Assembly (NCBI RefSeq): GCF_004123845.1
Contig: NZ_NBDP01000007.1
Coordinates: forward strand, 496,001-560,000
Source of the DNA: Allobosea sp. Tri-44
GTDB lineage: Bacteria; Pseudomonadota; Alphaproteobacteria; Rhizobiales; Beijerinckiaceae
Direction of reading: 5' to 3'
DNA: 64,000 bases
In this document: positions 55,301 to 63,008 of the stretch, piece by piece
How positions within the stretch are numbered: the stretch's first letter is position 1
How the letters are laid out: every line of letters starts with the position of its first letter
The notes under the pieces: generated by a model
Databases searched by the model: none
What the model saw: the letters and a program-made list of their open reading frames with translations, nothing else
Told to the model about the DNA's origin: nothing
Position numbers and translations under genes: made by a program

Positions 55301-58300
55301 CTGATCTGGTCGAGACGCGCCGAGACCTTGTCGCCGATATCGGTATAGGCGGTCGCCGCGCCGACGCCGCCGCCACCCACCCCGACACCACTGGCGGTGT
55401 TGGTCGTCGTCGTCCGCGACAGCGCCGAAACGGAGACGGCCCCGCTCGTGATGCTGCCGCCGCTCACGCTGGCGGTGGTGGCGGAGCCGGCGCTTTCAAG
55501 CAACGCGGCAGCGCTCTGCGCCGCCGGAGCAACGATGCGGCTGCGATTGCCGGTGAAGAAGCCGTATTGCTGGGCGGCGTAGTTCCGTATTTCGGCATCG
55601 TTCGCCGTACGGCCAAGGTTGGCGTTGGCCTCGGCCCGATAGGTTTCGAGACCAGCCGCCGACAAGGTCAGGACACCGCCGCTGACGGTGCCGTTGGCGA
55701 GCAGGCGGGCATAGGCGTCGTTGGCGGCGCTGCGAACCTGGTCGTCGCTCGCGCCCGGGGTCGTCGCGACCACCTGCGAACGATAGGTGCTGAGGCCGGT
55801 GTCGCTGAGGAGATAGCTGACCGCGCCGCCGCTGAAGGCCGCGTAACGCGTCGCTGCCCAGCTGCGAACCTGGGCGTCGGATGGATTGGCGATACCGAGC
55901 GCCGTCGCCGCATTGCTGCGCAGCGCAGTGACACCCGCATCGGTCAACGTATACGCGCCGCCGGAGACCGTGCCGTTGGCCAGCAGGAGATTGTAGTCGG
56001 TCCGCGCGGCTTCGCGCAGCTCGCTCTCGCTCATCGCCGTGCCGGCGGCGCCGCGATAGCTGCGATAGCTGGCGAGCCCCGCAGTGCTCAGGACGAGATC
56101 GGCATTGCCGGCGGTGAGTTGGCCGATGCGGGAGAGCGTGCCGCTGCCGCCGGCAGTGAGCTCGCCCGATGCGCCCGCGGGCGCGCCGGTGCCGACTGAG
56201 ATCAGGGCAACTGCCGCGCCGATGCCGGCCGAACCGCCGACACCATAGGTCACGGTCAGCGCGCTGACATCGCGCTCGGAGGTGGCGGAGGCCGAGACCG
56301 CGCCCGGCGCAACCAGGGTCGAGCCCTGGATATCGGCCTGAACGAGGCCGTCGAGGCTGGCGATATTGGCGGCTGCGCCGGCGCCGATGCTGCCGGTGGC
56401 ACCGGCGGCCGTCGTCGGCGTGATGCTGGTCGCCTCATGGGCGGTGACGCTGATGCCGGCCGCGCTGGTGACGCCGCCGACGGTCTGCGTCGCGCTCGGC
56501 TGGATCGTGACCCGGGCGCCGTAAAGTCCAGCGCGCGTCTGGTTGTCGACATCGACGAAGCTGACCATGCCGGCGACGCCGGCGAAGCCGCCTGCCGCGC
56601 CGCCTGAAGCGAGCGTGGTGAAGGCGTTGCGGCTCGCTGCGGCCACGGCGAGGGCGCCATTGAGGTTGAGCACCGTCTGGCCGGAGCCGCCGCCGACCGT
56701 CGCCAATGTCGCATTGCGGCTGGTGCCGACGATGAAGGCGCTGCCGACACCAACGCCGCCGATCCCCACGGCGACCGTCCGGGCATAGAAGCCGTTGCGG
56801 CTATCGGCGGTGACGCCGACCCGCCCGGCCGTGACCAGGCCCTGATCCAGCGAGGCGCTTGTCGACGCGTTAAAGCTGTTGACGACACCCATCGCCGCGG
56901 CGCCGCCGAGGCCGAGGGCGAAACCGATCACATTGCTCGCCGCCGATTGCGAGGAGGTCGCGGCGATGTCGAGCGCACTGACGCCGGGGCCGGTATAGCC
57001 GGGAGTCGTCGTGCCGGTGGTCGACCGCGTCAGCGCTGCCCTGGTGCTGCGCTCCATCGCCGTGCCGGCATTGGCGCCGCTGGCGGCGACGCCGCCGATG
57101 GCACCGACGGTGATGAAGGTCGCGGCGTAGGAGTGGCTTGCGGCCTCGACGGCGACCGCCGTGCTGCCGGTGCCGGTCAGGCGGGTGTCGACCTGGCTCG
57201 AGTCGATCGTAGCGCTCGTGCTGCCGCCGAGCACATTGCGGATCGGCACGATCGCGACCGCGCCGGTGATCGGGAAGGCGGCGACGCCGCCGGTGACCGC
57301 ATTCGCCAGCACCGATTGCTGCGAGGTCGCGATGACGCCGAGCCCATGGACGCTGCGAGCCGTCATCGCCAGCGAGGGCTGCGCCGCGCTCGGGGCGTTG
57401 GCCGTGCTCAGGTCGAAAGCGGTGAGAAGCTGGCCGGCGTCATAGCTCAATAAGCCGGTGCCGCCGGCACGCGCATCGACGCTGCTGCCTTCGATCGCGG
57501 CGGCAGTCGCACCGCCGATCGTGTTGTTGACGACGGAGACGCCGCCCGCGACGCCCGGCGCCGCCGCCGTGGCGCCGAGGGCGCCGGCCGAGACCGTGAT
57601 CCGGTCGGTGTTCGCGGCGAACACGCCGAGATTGTTGCCGGCGATGATGTCGGCGCCGGTGATCGTCGCACCGACGTCGGTGGCGACGCTGTTGTTGGCG
57701 ACCGAGCCGGCGAGGCCGACATTGCGCGACAGGGCAATGCCGATGGCGATCGTGTCGATCGTCGCGGTCGAGCCGGCAGTCAGCACGACGTCGCGCGAGG
57801 CGCGGATCTGCGTCCCGTCGATCTCCGCCGCGACGTCGTTGGCGATGCTGCTCTCGACGATCGAAAGGCCAACGGCCGCGGCGCCGATGCCGATGCCCAG
57901 CGAGCCGGCGCTGCCGCGGATCGTCGAGGAAGCCTGCGCCTGCACAGCAACGTCGCGGCTCATGATGCTGCCGCCGCTGATCCGCGCGCTGACGACGGCA
58001 TCGATCGTCTGCTGCGCGACGGAGGCGACACCGGCGAACTGACCGGTCGCGACACCGAGGCCGACCGCCACTGAGGTAATCAACGACCCGTCCTGCGCAC
58101 GCACGGTGACGCCGGTCGAGCTCGTCAGGTCGACGTTCTCGATGAGCGCGATATGCGACTGGCTGATCGTGTTGCTGAGGAAGGACGAGCCGATATTGTT
58201 CTTGCCGGCCTGGACCGCGCCAGCAATGGCGATGATCGAGGCGCCGATGGGGTTCGCGGCCTGGTTCGCATTCGTAGCGCTGCCGGTGAAGTCGATCTGG

Positions 58301-61300
58301 CCGGGGTCGGTGTTGGCGAGCCGGCTATCCAGCGCGGCGTCGAGCGTGCCGTCCTTGCCGCTGTCAGCGACGACGAGGACATCGCCGTCCATCGCGATGC
58401 GCGACGGGGCGCCCGAACCATCCGTGATGGCCGCGCGCGTCGTCGGGCTGATCTCGGTGATGACGATGGCGCCGGCCAGGCCGTTCGAATCGGGGCCGCC
58501 GCCGCCGGCAATTGCGCTCGACACGATGCGGCTCGATGTCCGCGCCGCGACAGTCAGCCTGTCGACCGCCGAGAGTGACGTATCCGTGATCAGCGCGGCC
58601 ACAGCGTCGCGGCCGGAGGGGTCGCCGATCGAGACATAGGTGAGCGCAACGCCGAGACCAGCCTGCGCGCCGGCATAGGCGGCGCCACCGCCAATGCCGA
58701 TATCCGTCGCGCGATAAGCGTTGACCAGCACATCGTTGCCGGACGACGCCCCGGAGATGCCGTTGATCGCCGAATTGCGGATCTGGGCGCTGACGCTGTC
58801 GGTGATGATGCCGATCGCCGCCGAAACCGCAGCCGCGCCGCTGTTGGCGCGAGCGGCGGCGATGCTGACGCCGACCACGGTCTGACGCCCGCCGGCCAGC
58901 GCCTGCACGATGGTGTCGCCCGCCCCGGTGATGGTCGTGCTGGCGATGCGGGCATCGGTGCTGTTGTCGAAGAGGCCGATCGCGACCGCACCCGAGAGGG
59001 CGCCGCTGAGCGGGCTCGAGGCACCGGTCAGGTTGAGGGCCGCCGAGCCGGACGCGACCTCGGCGACAGTGGCGTTCGTCGCCGCGACATCGGTGATGAC
59101 CGCGCCACCGGCCTTGGCGACCACGACCGCACCGTCGATCCAGGCGGAGGTGCCCAAGGTCGTGGTGGCGACTGCGGCGCTGCCGGCCGCGGTCAGGCTG
59201 ATGCTGCTGCCGGCGCCGGAGCGCAGCACCGCCGCGTCGGTCTTGCCCTGGGCGGCGATGCCCTTGAAGAAGCTGAGCTTCGAGGCGTTGGGATCGGAGA
59301 TCGCCGCGGCGATCGAGGCGACGGTTATGCGCCCATCCGTCACTGCCTCGACATCGAGCGAACGGGTGGTGATCAGCCCTTGTGCGTAGCCGCTGCCCAG
59401 ACGGTTGCCAGACAGATCGGCGGAGTTGTCGCCGATATAGGCCCGCGTCACCCCGGCCGTATCGAGCGCCGCGACGGAGACGCCGATGGCGTTGGCGCCG
59501 CCATAGGTGACGGCACCGGTCAGCGCGAAGAGCGAGACGAACTGGCGGGCCGTGACATCGATCGAGGTGACGTCGATCGTCGCCTGGTTGCTGATCGAGG
59601 CGAGCGTATGATTGTCGATGCCGACCAGCACGACCATGCCGTTAGCGGCGAAGGCACCAGCAGCCTTGCCCGAGGTCGGCGCGAGCACGAAGATCTTGTC
59701 TTCGGTCTTCGCCGTGACCGCGAGTTCGAGCGCGGTGATCGTGACCCCGGCGCCAACCGCCGCAACGGTGCGGCTCTCGCGCTGCAGATCAGCAAAGGCA
59801 CCGCCCACTGCCGAGCCGGCGCCGCCGGAGGTGCCGGTCCCGGAGAAGATGCCGTAGTTGCCGGCGACGTCGATCGTTTCCGTCTTCGTGCTGGCGGCGA
59901 CGGTGACGGCCTTGTCGAAGCTCTGGAGCGCGCCGGTGCCGAGCGCGATGTCCCAGGAGCCGAGGCCGCTGTTCTGCCGCAAGATCGCGCCGGGACCGAC
60001 ATAGGCCTCAGTCTGGTTGGCGATCTTGTAGAAGTCGACGGCGCCGGCGAGGCCGAGCTGGCTCGATTCCGCCGTGGCGCTGGCATAGCTGGTGAGGATG
60101 TTGCCGGCGACGCCGAAGGTGCCGTTCAGATGCGAAAGCGTCTCGCCGAAGCCGCCCCAATCGGTCCAGGTGTTGGCGATCGGCACAGCGGTCGTCGCGG
60201 AGACGCCGATGCGATTGGCGTCGACGGTGACGCCTGCACCGATCGAGGCCCGCGAGGTATGGCGGAAGTCGCCGTAGACGACGGCGGCCGACATGGCGAC
60301 CGTCGCTTCCGGATTGACGGCCGTCGGGTTCTTCGAATTCGAGCTGAGACCGGCATCGGCCGCGGCACGCAGGGCGAAATCGCGGACATCGCTGACCACG
60401 GCTGCCTTGGTCGCGTAGATCGTCGGGGCCGTGCCACCGGCATCGGCCGCGATCGAGGCGATCGCCGAGAGATCGCTCTTCGCCAAAGTGAGCGTGCTGC
60501 CGAACTTGCCGATCTCGCGCGAGCCGAGTCGGGAGGTCAGCGGGGCAAAGAGCACCTCCATCGCATTGGCGACCTGGAGCGACTCGATGATCAGATTCTG
60601 CCCGAGCGTCACCGCCGAGGCGGTCGCGTTCTTGCTGTTGTCCGAGATCGCCTCGACCGTGACGTTGCCGATCCGGCCGCTGCTCGAACCGAGCGAGGCT
60701 CCGAGCCTCGCCTCGGCACTCGCCTTGGCATCGGAATAGGCGACGGACAGGCCGACCATGCCGCCGCTGATCGACATCGCCGTGGCCGAGGTCGAGAACG
60801 CGTTCTCGTTGATCGCCGAGACCCGGACATTGCTCGCCGAGGACGATACCGTGACAGTCGCCCCGGAGCTGACGATCGCCTTGGTCTCGATGTCGGTGGT
60901 GCCGACGGCGACGGCGAAAGCGGCCAGGGTTTGTCCGGCTGACGCCGCGAGCGCCGTCGCCCCCAAAGTCGCCTCGTTCTTCGCCTCGACGGTCAGGTTG
61001 CGGCCGATCGTCAGCGATGCCCCCGACTCGACCTCGGCGGTCACCCGCGCCTTGAGATCGGCATAAGTCACTGCAGCCGCCATCGGCGACACCGCCGTGA
61101 CCGAGATGGCCGGCAATGTCGCTTCCTGCGTCCCGGTCGCGCTGATGACGATGTCGCGCGTCGCGGTGATCGAAGCCCCGTTCTTGACCGAAACGCGGGC
61201 GGTGATGTCGCTGGCGACATAGCCGCCATTGAGACCGGTCAGGATGGACAGGTTTGTCAGCCCGGCGAACAGCGCGAGGCCTGGGCCGGGATTGATAAAG

Positions 61301-63006
61301 GAGGAGATGCCGGTCGCGTCGGCCAGGAGCTTGACGTCGCGCCCGGTGATTGTGCCGCTGACGTCGATCGTCGCCTCGGCCGCCGCCTTGCCGGAATTGC
61401 GCTGGTCGGAGGCGCTCGCGGTCAGCGTAACGTCGCCGGCCGCGTGGAGGCTGCCGGGGCTGACGCCGGCCAGCAGCTGACCGGCGACGTTGATCTGCCG
61501 GGCCTCCAGCGTGATGCTGCCGGAATCGCCGAGGGAGGGGTTCGCGACCGAGAGTGCGCCGCCATTGGCAGAGCGGTTGAAGTTGCGGGTATCGATGATC
61601 CCGTCGCCAAGGATGGTGATGCTGTTCGTCGCCTCCACCAGCACGTCCGTGCCGTTGAAGACGATATTGGCGCTGCCGCCGGTCCCGATCACGACGTCGG
61701 TCGGGTCGATATAGAGCAGGCCGGCCTTGCCGTTGCGGGCCGAGAGATCGACATCGACGGCACCGAGCGTGACGGTCTGCCTGGCGCTGAGCTCAAGAAA
61801 GCCGCCATCGCCGCTCGTGCCCGCCACGCCGCGGAACACGGCACCGGACGCGACATCGAGATTTGTGCCGGCAAGGACGATCGCCGATCCGCCCTTCCCA
61901 GCCACATCGCGGGCCGCGCTGACGTCGATCGTGGCGCCGCGGGCAATCGCAATCGCGGCGTCCGAGGTGATCGAGACCTTGCCGCCGTCACCGGTGTTCA
62001 CAGGAGTAGACGGAGCCGTGCCGGCCGGGAGGGGGGCCGGCGCAGTGCCCGTGGCCGTGATCTTCGCCGTCTGCGCGATCGTGGTGCCCCTGCCCGAGCG
62101 GACAGTGACGGTGCCGGCGGCACGCCGTGCCGTGGCGTTGGCACTGAGCTGACCGGAGACAGTGACGGTACCGGCGGCGACGATCTCGATACCGCCGCCC
62201 TTGCGCGCGACCATGCCGCCGCCATGGCGGAGGCCGGCCGTGTTGACGCTCTGTGAGAAGGCGGTGCGATGCCGCTCGCGGCGCTCGGCAATGTCGACCG
62301 GAGCAGCGTTCGTCCTGATCTGCCCGGCAACGCTGACGGAGTGGCCGTTCAGCGATACGCCGCGACGCGCGTTGATTACGCCGTCGATGGTGATCTTGCC
62401 ATCGGGCGAGATCGGCACATCGTTCGCTTTGAGCCTGGCGGCCATCGTCTCGTTGACGGTGCCGTCCGGGCCGATCACCTGGTCGAGGAACTCACGTGTC
62501 GGCGTGTTGACCGTCAGCCGGCCGGTGTTGATGACGCCGCTCGGCCCGACGGTGAAGCCAGCCGAATCCGAGAAGTAGACATGGCCCCCGATCTGGCCGT
62601 TCCGGTAGGAATTCAGGATGCCGTTGATGACCACCGGCCCATCGCGAACGATGTTGACCAGCACGCCGGTGTTCTGCGGCAGGTGCATGTTGACCGTCGA
62701 GCCGGCGCCCTGCTCGAAGCGCGAGAACGAGTTGTAGCCGGCGCCGCCGGAGATCGTCTTCGTCGTGATCGTCGTCGTGTTGCCGCTGACCGCGACATTG
62801 GTCTGCGTGCGTCCGTCCGGCGTGATGACGTTCTGGGCGAAGGCGGGCGCGTTCCAGAGCGCGAGCGCCATCGCCTGCCCGACCAGGCAACGCTGCCGCA
62901 AGGCGGCGAGAACGGAGCGACGCTCGCTCGGAGCCGCAACGTAGCGCAACACCGCCCCGTCCGTGCGGGTCGCGGTCTGTGAACGAGCGTCGCGGCGCCG
63001 GGCCAT
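43342..63006 (-). CDS. Giant filamentous adhesin, TpsA type (leukotoxin LktA family)
   Basis: A 6554-residue secreted surface protein, roughly 0.6 MDa. It begins with a long basic signal region (to about residue 58, ending LWNAPAFAQ) followed by the two-partner-secretion domain (NVITPDGRTQTNVAVSGNTT..., with HVYFSDSAGFTVGPSGVINT). Most of the chain is Ala/Gly/Ser/Thr-rich beta-helix sequence with recurrent AxTVSAxS strands. Residues about 2300-2480 hold four copies of a helical-looking repeat, about 3560-4000 a Cys/Trp-containing block, and about 4905-6170 tandem 80-residue repeats. Export is by the TpsB encoded next. No frameshift interrupts the 19.7-kb frame. Confidence 0.92.
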   Translation of the reverse strand: MARRRDARSQTATRTDGAVLRYVAAPSERRSVLAALRQRCLVGQAMALALWNAPAFAQNVITPDGRTQTNVAVSGNTTTITTKTISGGAGYNSFSRFEQGAGSTVNMHLPQNTGVLVNIVRDGPVVINGILNSYRNGQIGGHVYFSDSAGFTVGPSGVINTGRLTVNTPTREFLDQVIGPDGTVNETMAARLKANDVPISPDGKITIDGVINARRGVSLNGHSVSVAGQIRTNAAPVDIAERRERHRTAFSQSVNTAGLRHGGGMVARKGGGIEIVAAGTVTVSGQLSANATARRAAGTVTVRSGRGTTIAQTAKITATGTAPAPLPAGTAPSTPVNTGDGGKVSITSDAAIAIARGATIDVSAARDVAGKGGSAIVLAGTNLDVASGAVFRGVAGTSGDGGFLELSARQTVTLGAVDVDLSARNGKAGLLYIDPTDVVIGTGGSANIVFNGTDVLVEATNSITILGDGIIDTRNFNRSANGGALSVANPSLGDSGSITLEARQINVAGQLLAGVSPGSLHAAGDVTLTASASDQRNSGKAAAEATIDVSGTITGRDVKLLADATGISSFINPGPGLALFAGLTNLSILTGLNGGYVASDITARVSVKNGASITATRDIVISATGTQEATLPAISVTAVSPMAAAVTYADLKARVTAEVESGASLTIGRNLTVEAKNEATLGATALAASAGQTLAAFAVAVGTTDIETKAIVSSGATVTVSSSASNVRVSAINENAFSTSATAMSISGGMVGLSVAYSDAKASAEARLGASLGSSSGRIGNVTVEAISDNSKNATASAVTLGQNLIIESLQVANAMEVLFAPLTSRLGSREIGKFGSTLTLAKSDLSAIASIAADAGGTAPTIYATKAAVVSDVRDFALRAAADAGLSSNSKNPTAVNPEATVAMSAAVVYGDFRHTSRASIGAGVTVDANRIGVSATTAVPIANTWTDWGGFGETLSHLNGTFGVAGNILTSYASATAESSQLGLAGAVDFYKIANQTEAYVGPGAILRQNSGLGSWDIALGTGALQSFDKAVTVAASTKTETIDVAGNYGIFSGTGTSGGAGSAVGGAFADLQRESRTVAAVGAGVTITALELAVTAKTEDKIFVLAPTSGKAAGAFAANGMVVLVGIDNHTLASISNQATIDVTSIDVTARQFVSLFALTGAVTYGGANAIGVSVAALDTAGVTRAYIGDNSADLSGNRLGSGYAQGLITTRSLDVEAVTDGRITVASIAAAISDPNASKLSFFKGIAAQGKTDAAVLRSGAGSSISLTAAGSAAVATTTLGTSAWIDGAVVVAKAGGAVITDVAATNATVAEVASGSAALNLTGASSPLSGALSGAVAIGLFDNSTDARIASTTITGAGDTIVQALAGGRQTVVGVSIAAARANSGAAAVSAAIGIITDSVSAQIRNSAINGISGASSGNDVLVNAYRATDIGIGGGAAYAGAQAGLGVALTYVSIGDPSGRDAVAALITDTSLSAVDRLTVAARTSSRIVSSAIAGGGGPDSNGLAGAIVITEISPTTRAAITDGSGAPSRIAMDGDVLVVADSGKDGTLDAALDSRLANTDPGQIDFTGSATNANQAANPIGASIIAIAGAVQAGKNNIGSSFLSNTISQSHIALIENVDLTSSTGVTVRAQDGSLITSVAVGLGVATGQFAGVASVAQQTIDAVVSARISGGSIMSRDVAVQAQASSTIRGSAGSLGIGIGAAAVGLSIVESSIANDVAAEIDGTQIRASRDVVLTAGSTATIDTIAIGIALSRNVGLAGSVANNSVATDVGATITGADIIAGNNLGVFAANTDRITVSAGALGATAAAPGVAGGVSVVNNTIGGATAAAIEGSSVDARAGGTGLLSYDAGQLLTAFDLSTANAPSAAQPSLAMTARSVHGLGVIATSQQSVLANAVTGGVAAFPITGAVAIVPIRNVLGGSTSATIDSSQVDTRLTGTGSTAVAVEAASHSYAATFITVGAIGGVAASGANAGTAMERSTRAALTRSTTGTTTPGYTGPGVSALDIAATSSQSAASNVIGFALGLGGAAAMGVVNSFNASTSASLDQGLVTAGRVGVTADSRNGFYARTVAVGIGGVGVGSAFIVGTSRNATLATVGGGSGQTVLNLNGALAVAAASRNAFTTLASGGAAGGFAGVAGMVSFVDVDNQTRAGLYGARVTIQPSATQTVGGVTSAAGISVTAHEATSITPTTAAGATGSIGAGAAANIASLDGLVQADIQGSTLVAPGAVSASATSERDVSALTVTYGVGGSAGIGAAVALISVGTGAPAGASGELTAGGSGTLSRIGQLTAGNADLVLSTAGLASYRSYRGAAGTAMSESELREAARTDYNLLLANGTVSGGAYTLTDAGVTALRSNAATALGIANPSDAQVRSWAATRYAAFSGGAVSYLLSDTGLSTYRSQVVATTPGASDDQVRSAANDAYARLLANGTVSGGVLTLSAAGLETYRAEANANLGRTANDAEIRNYAAQQYGFFTGNRSRIVAPAAQSAAALLESAGSATTASVSGGSITSGAVSVSALSRTTTTNTASGVGVGGGGVGAATAYTDIGDKVSARLDQISVTTGSIALTANSTDGTGSAARVEATAGAGGLAAAAGAAVADGAISNQVTATLGGTLTVTGATSVNANNSQTSRSDAFGATVAGGLALGVSLAKSSAESTVAARFANGSSLTGTGLTIGAQSTGAAHAAAVAGVGGLLVAGSGAAANATDSSNVSAVIGAGARANVGTGTISVTATASPDAKAAAFGVAVAGGLAVGVAVANATVGTQVLAAIEGNASLIASQFTAGLLSVTATGSVFGTAAGDAVRLADSTSGFARGGYSAAASAVAGSGSYYVSATGTDARARNTSSVTASVGDYVRLPSGTVTITATNTTLQAAKATGVTVGGTGAVGAVNAQADAATTTTASLGASSTMAGSGTGRFTLTAGGEDTQIVRAEAGTGGGLYAGSGATGSTSNTSDVTASIGANAVIQTGIAAIAASHATRYAALVDSLQATALGASAALARNSANVDVLVSLGAGARITAAGPGTAGCYLTSCLQAISLTSRNAFSQLDLGDSVRAAAGGGINGAGATSRTGIDGTSNITLGNGVVLIGGTSPTAAPGSILVQAWSELVGKDTATLTTGGLLQGAGVSARYRADVDNTVTLGNNVVLNSFGVINLGTYTIADVTANAYVSTYGLASVGLADADVTIRTDNKVLIGTNSELLGLYDVNVTAGRDGAGLRTNRLSGTANALGYVRGLIAVPDADASTDLQHHARVEVGSGTTISSAQNVTLGAYDGVLDADADGTGHGYQLYFIPVTSGSSSPGRSSSSTLVMNGTATAGIYNTQRVEIGCGVNASAQCGLNETPTIRFISGAPVTASYTTAFDPVAYINARYDAAVASTLISGVSSAPVKAVRLSQLYAAGGNVFVNASTVQGNGSLIANGGPSITVINRSAAYLVLDGGAYIPESTGGQIVGSSGSLTRQSNPDATPRIIIDNAYGGQLDASGNGPALLIAGDLTNLGGLVSINNTLGSFGFSGQRIDALQFNATVPNGAVAVSSNGPNGMYTPGASPQAEYGSYIYYPGGRPGSTSFNADEAVIAAANALAAGQGATDLNYFLYGRQSEGVTRNFSMQFFGNCAGYIADSGYNCTGGYDMGNNIRFMVIPTVPTYRESNPVAQGGGTQIYGAQVAIKATTINVNASIEAGRITNWSGNIGGNVGDILRGSRQSWLDAGYTTVSLASIFGGGWSAAGAAPVSYDLVNDRLVMADVNASSGGGSVLLDGQIISTNTLGRIKINGGFGDVSVNNQSGLDFVVNRINTGTAAGVSASVSKITIVDRLVTSGANTTVYAYTPGSGIAVYKTHNGAQPILSGVGASTPVAFISGDTTSYNPVTGTRYEWTQQALLQKEGLTEANRNQRDIPGVYWRFDSGTSGNPWVYVDAQSPSTNPGQDWGYWWSRNAQAPSATQVSGRVTNDTSLTHVGLTQEITGGQLDFIHNSATYGGCNGQAINHCDRDFVAQPGASQAQWAYNYVTRAFVQVTASVKADNPFAVSFAGNAAGRVSITSNSSVIQQGNIVNPSGTTTIVASGGSFTQVANATILSNNLTLTARDSIGTQSAAIQATLTPGAQLDARTGSGGINLDITGSARVVALRADQTPGAYGNINVRATGSLEAVATGSTNVVGRNITLVSDEGSIGSLSNLMTMRAVATQLPNGSYVDGVVSLTARGDIGISQVAGDLRVGQIESWAGDVRIDVVAGRLVSASGQTAAQALSADQLSKVSRALKLTAADGAAAAAQGSITAFEKQVTQTYAQYSALLRDGIVAMVDTNNDGVPDKRVFTLNTAAIPLYQAFADAELGRTAGTDEVAAYAARRYAAYSGVFESAYGGGWADQARFNPATLESNYSFSVNGAGVAPGLANRIAGDAVWTERQLVSAINTSALQPDPGVVGNGRALVIGHDVTLNTAGSIGSLAPDVQVALADIRSGSVSNAQLAALAVATTPGTVKLIGQRQDGSLVEVTDLNNVPNGVTLIRVDVKQTAPLFINATGTFSASAQGDVYVQSTGAPNSAGGTLTIGRITATGTVSLQAPQAIVAGTQADGTTPRSPVQIQTNGDLILVAGGGGIGSAATPLTYQIGGRLVSASAAAGDAYLVANAGNAEIGRIFASGLASLTARAGGIQGYLPGVAISASSIQLNATGNVGSATAALGLRVGATGAISGAIGGSAWLSGPAIAGQSPTAFRLGNLTAETGLSVTADGEIDVLQRARSGTGGVSLTGAGIAMASGADITAAGRITLASGSDLVLGRVVSTLAAPVGGTSIALTATGTIIGNGDSGPLLDASQAGGVVSLYAGNGIGTASASLAFAAPTISARSLNGSVYLSTVGAAHATSLTADAGAVTLSAGGDLVLDTVASNSGARLSTSNGSLALGTLTAGGDSTLSASGAITIASATTTAGDLSIASTGAGIVAASIDAADDATLIAATSVSVTTGLTAGDAANVTVSGGTLALANLSAGASSILTASGAVTLGSAATTAGDLSVTSTGASITAASIEAAGAATLAAATSISVTIGLTAGGAANFTASGGALELASLNAGASSVLTASGTVTLGSATTTAGDLSVTSTGAGIIATSIDAAEDATLAAATSLSVTNSVTAGGVASITASGGTVGLGSLSAGASSSLTASGAITLGSATTTAGDLAITSTGASITAVSINAAEDATLAAATSVSVTNGVTAGGAAGITASGGTVGLGSLSAGASSSLTASGAITLGSATTTAGDLAIISTGASITAMSINAAEDATLAAATSVSVTNGVTAGGAAGITASGGTLDLGSLNAGASSTLTASGAIALGTATTMAGDISVTSTGSSIAAASINAADAARLTAATAVSVTNGLTTGGAANVAAHGGTLAISSVNAGATSSLAASGAITLGSAITTAGDLSVTSTSAGIIAATVNAAGSVTLSAATSVSVTSGVVAGSGVNLSANGGTLTVAQLNAGSSSTLTASGTVTLGTATTTAGGLAVISTGADIDVASIASAGNLMLSAATSISVTNGLMAGGVATVAASGGTLDIDSLSSARAVLSASNAVTLGSATTAGDLSITSTGAGIVAASIDAADDVTLTATSSVSVTNGLTAGGAASLTASGGALDLGSLRAGASSLLTASGAVMLGSATTTAGDLSITSTGAGITATGIEAAGAATLSAATSVSVTNGLTAGSAANLTASGGALSLGSLSAGASSSLTASGAIMLGSATTTAGDLAITSTGANITARSIDAAEDAMLAAATSVSVTNGVTAGGAASVTASGGTLAIDRLNAGANSSLTASGAVTLGGATTTVGDLAITSTGAGITAASIDAADTATLTAHTSVSVTNDVTAGGAASVTASGGTLDLGSLSAGASSMLTASGTIALGAATTTAGNLSLNSSGAGITASTINAAADATLTAATLIFVTNGLTAGGAANVAAGDGGLAIDRLSAGASSFLSASGAIRLGRAGTSAGDLSVISTGAGIIAATVNAAGSATLAAATSVSVTNGLSAGRGANLSANGGALGVDRLNAGATTTLTASGAIAIGSARTIAGDLAMTSTGAGITAASIDAAEDAMLTAAASISVTNSLTAGGTASVTANGGTLGISALSAASAILSASDAVTLSSARTTAGDLAVTSIGAGITAATIEATGTTTLRAATDLSISQLVAGASARLSAGGSVMLGSLDAKHDLAVLAGENLSLGTGRARSGAVSLISQRGNIKVDLLEGAGTVAGSALGELAVGTVRSGTDILLQSSAGTIRSGTLTSGRDIGLQARGIVFDRLDAGRSASLAADEDIVGRLVVASDALVLQAGRSGSGTIAIETGAARSASVAADEVKLGRFGAGDSIVILGTRIAADIVQLPGGAGLPLKLDIAGFRERTAQTVDLRIDTDRFRIDRFETVDGVLATTSNDLAITEAFVPGALRVSTPIMTILANNRSLAPVPGYDVQLYQRDRGFSLTVNGKRLATSAFIVGLDSDVADAPEAMHLGRDLARLGTLLPNGLSFGEIARGFVLGTDGRWRSTGSDEPATTASTGAPPKPIVNLAGFEEQP
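44497..48290 (-). repeat. Tandem 240-bp coding repeats (80 residues each) in the adhesin
   Basis: About 15 full units plus a partial leading unit. Each reads roughly TAGGAASVTASGGTLDLGSL, NAGASSxLTASGAITLGSAT, TTAGDLSVTSTGAGITAASI, DAAEDATLAAATSVSVTNG. Most are exactly 80 residues; two are 78. Neighbouring copies around 47160-47640 share a stretch of over 100 identical bases, showing recent duplication or conversion, while outer copies have diverged. The unit is in frame throughout, so copy number can change without breaking the gene. Confidence 0.93.
55560..56095 (-). repeat. Four ~45-residue helical-type repeats inside the adhesin
   Basis: Successive units contain AGLASYRSYRGAAG, AGVTALRSNAATALG, TGLSTYRSQVVATTPG and AGLETYRAEANANLGRT, each followed by a (D/S)xxx(V/L)R(S/N/E)xAxxxYxxx segment. 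Units one and three end LLANGTVSGG, units two and four end in F(S/T)G. The Tyr/Arg-rich, charged sequence differs from the surrounding beta-helix. A fifth copy (LYQAFADAELGRT...YAARRYAAYSG) lies alone near 49918-50012. Confidence 0.75.
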
Positions 63007-63008
63007 GG

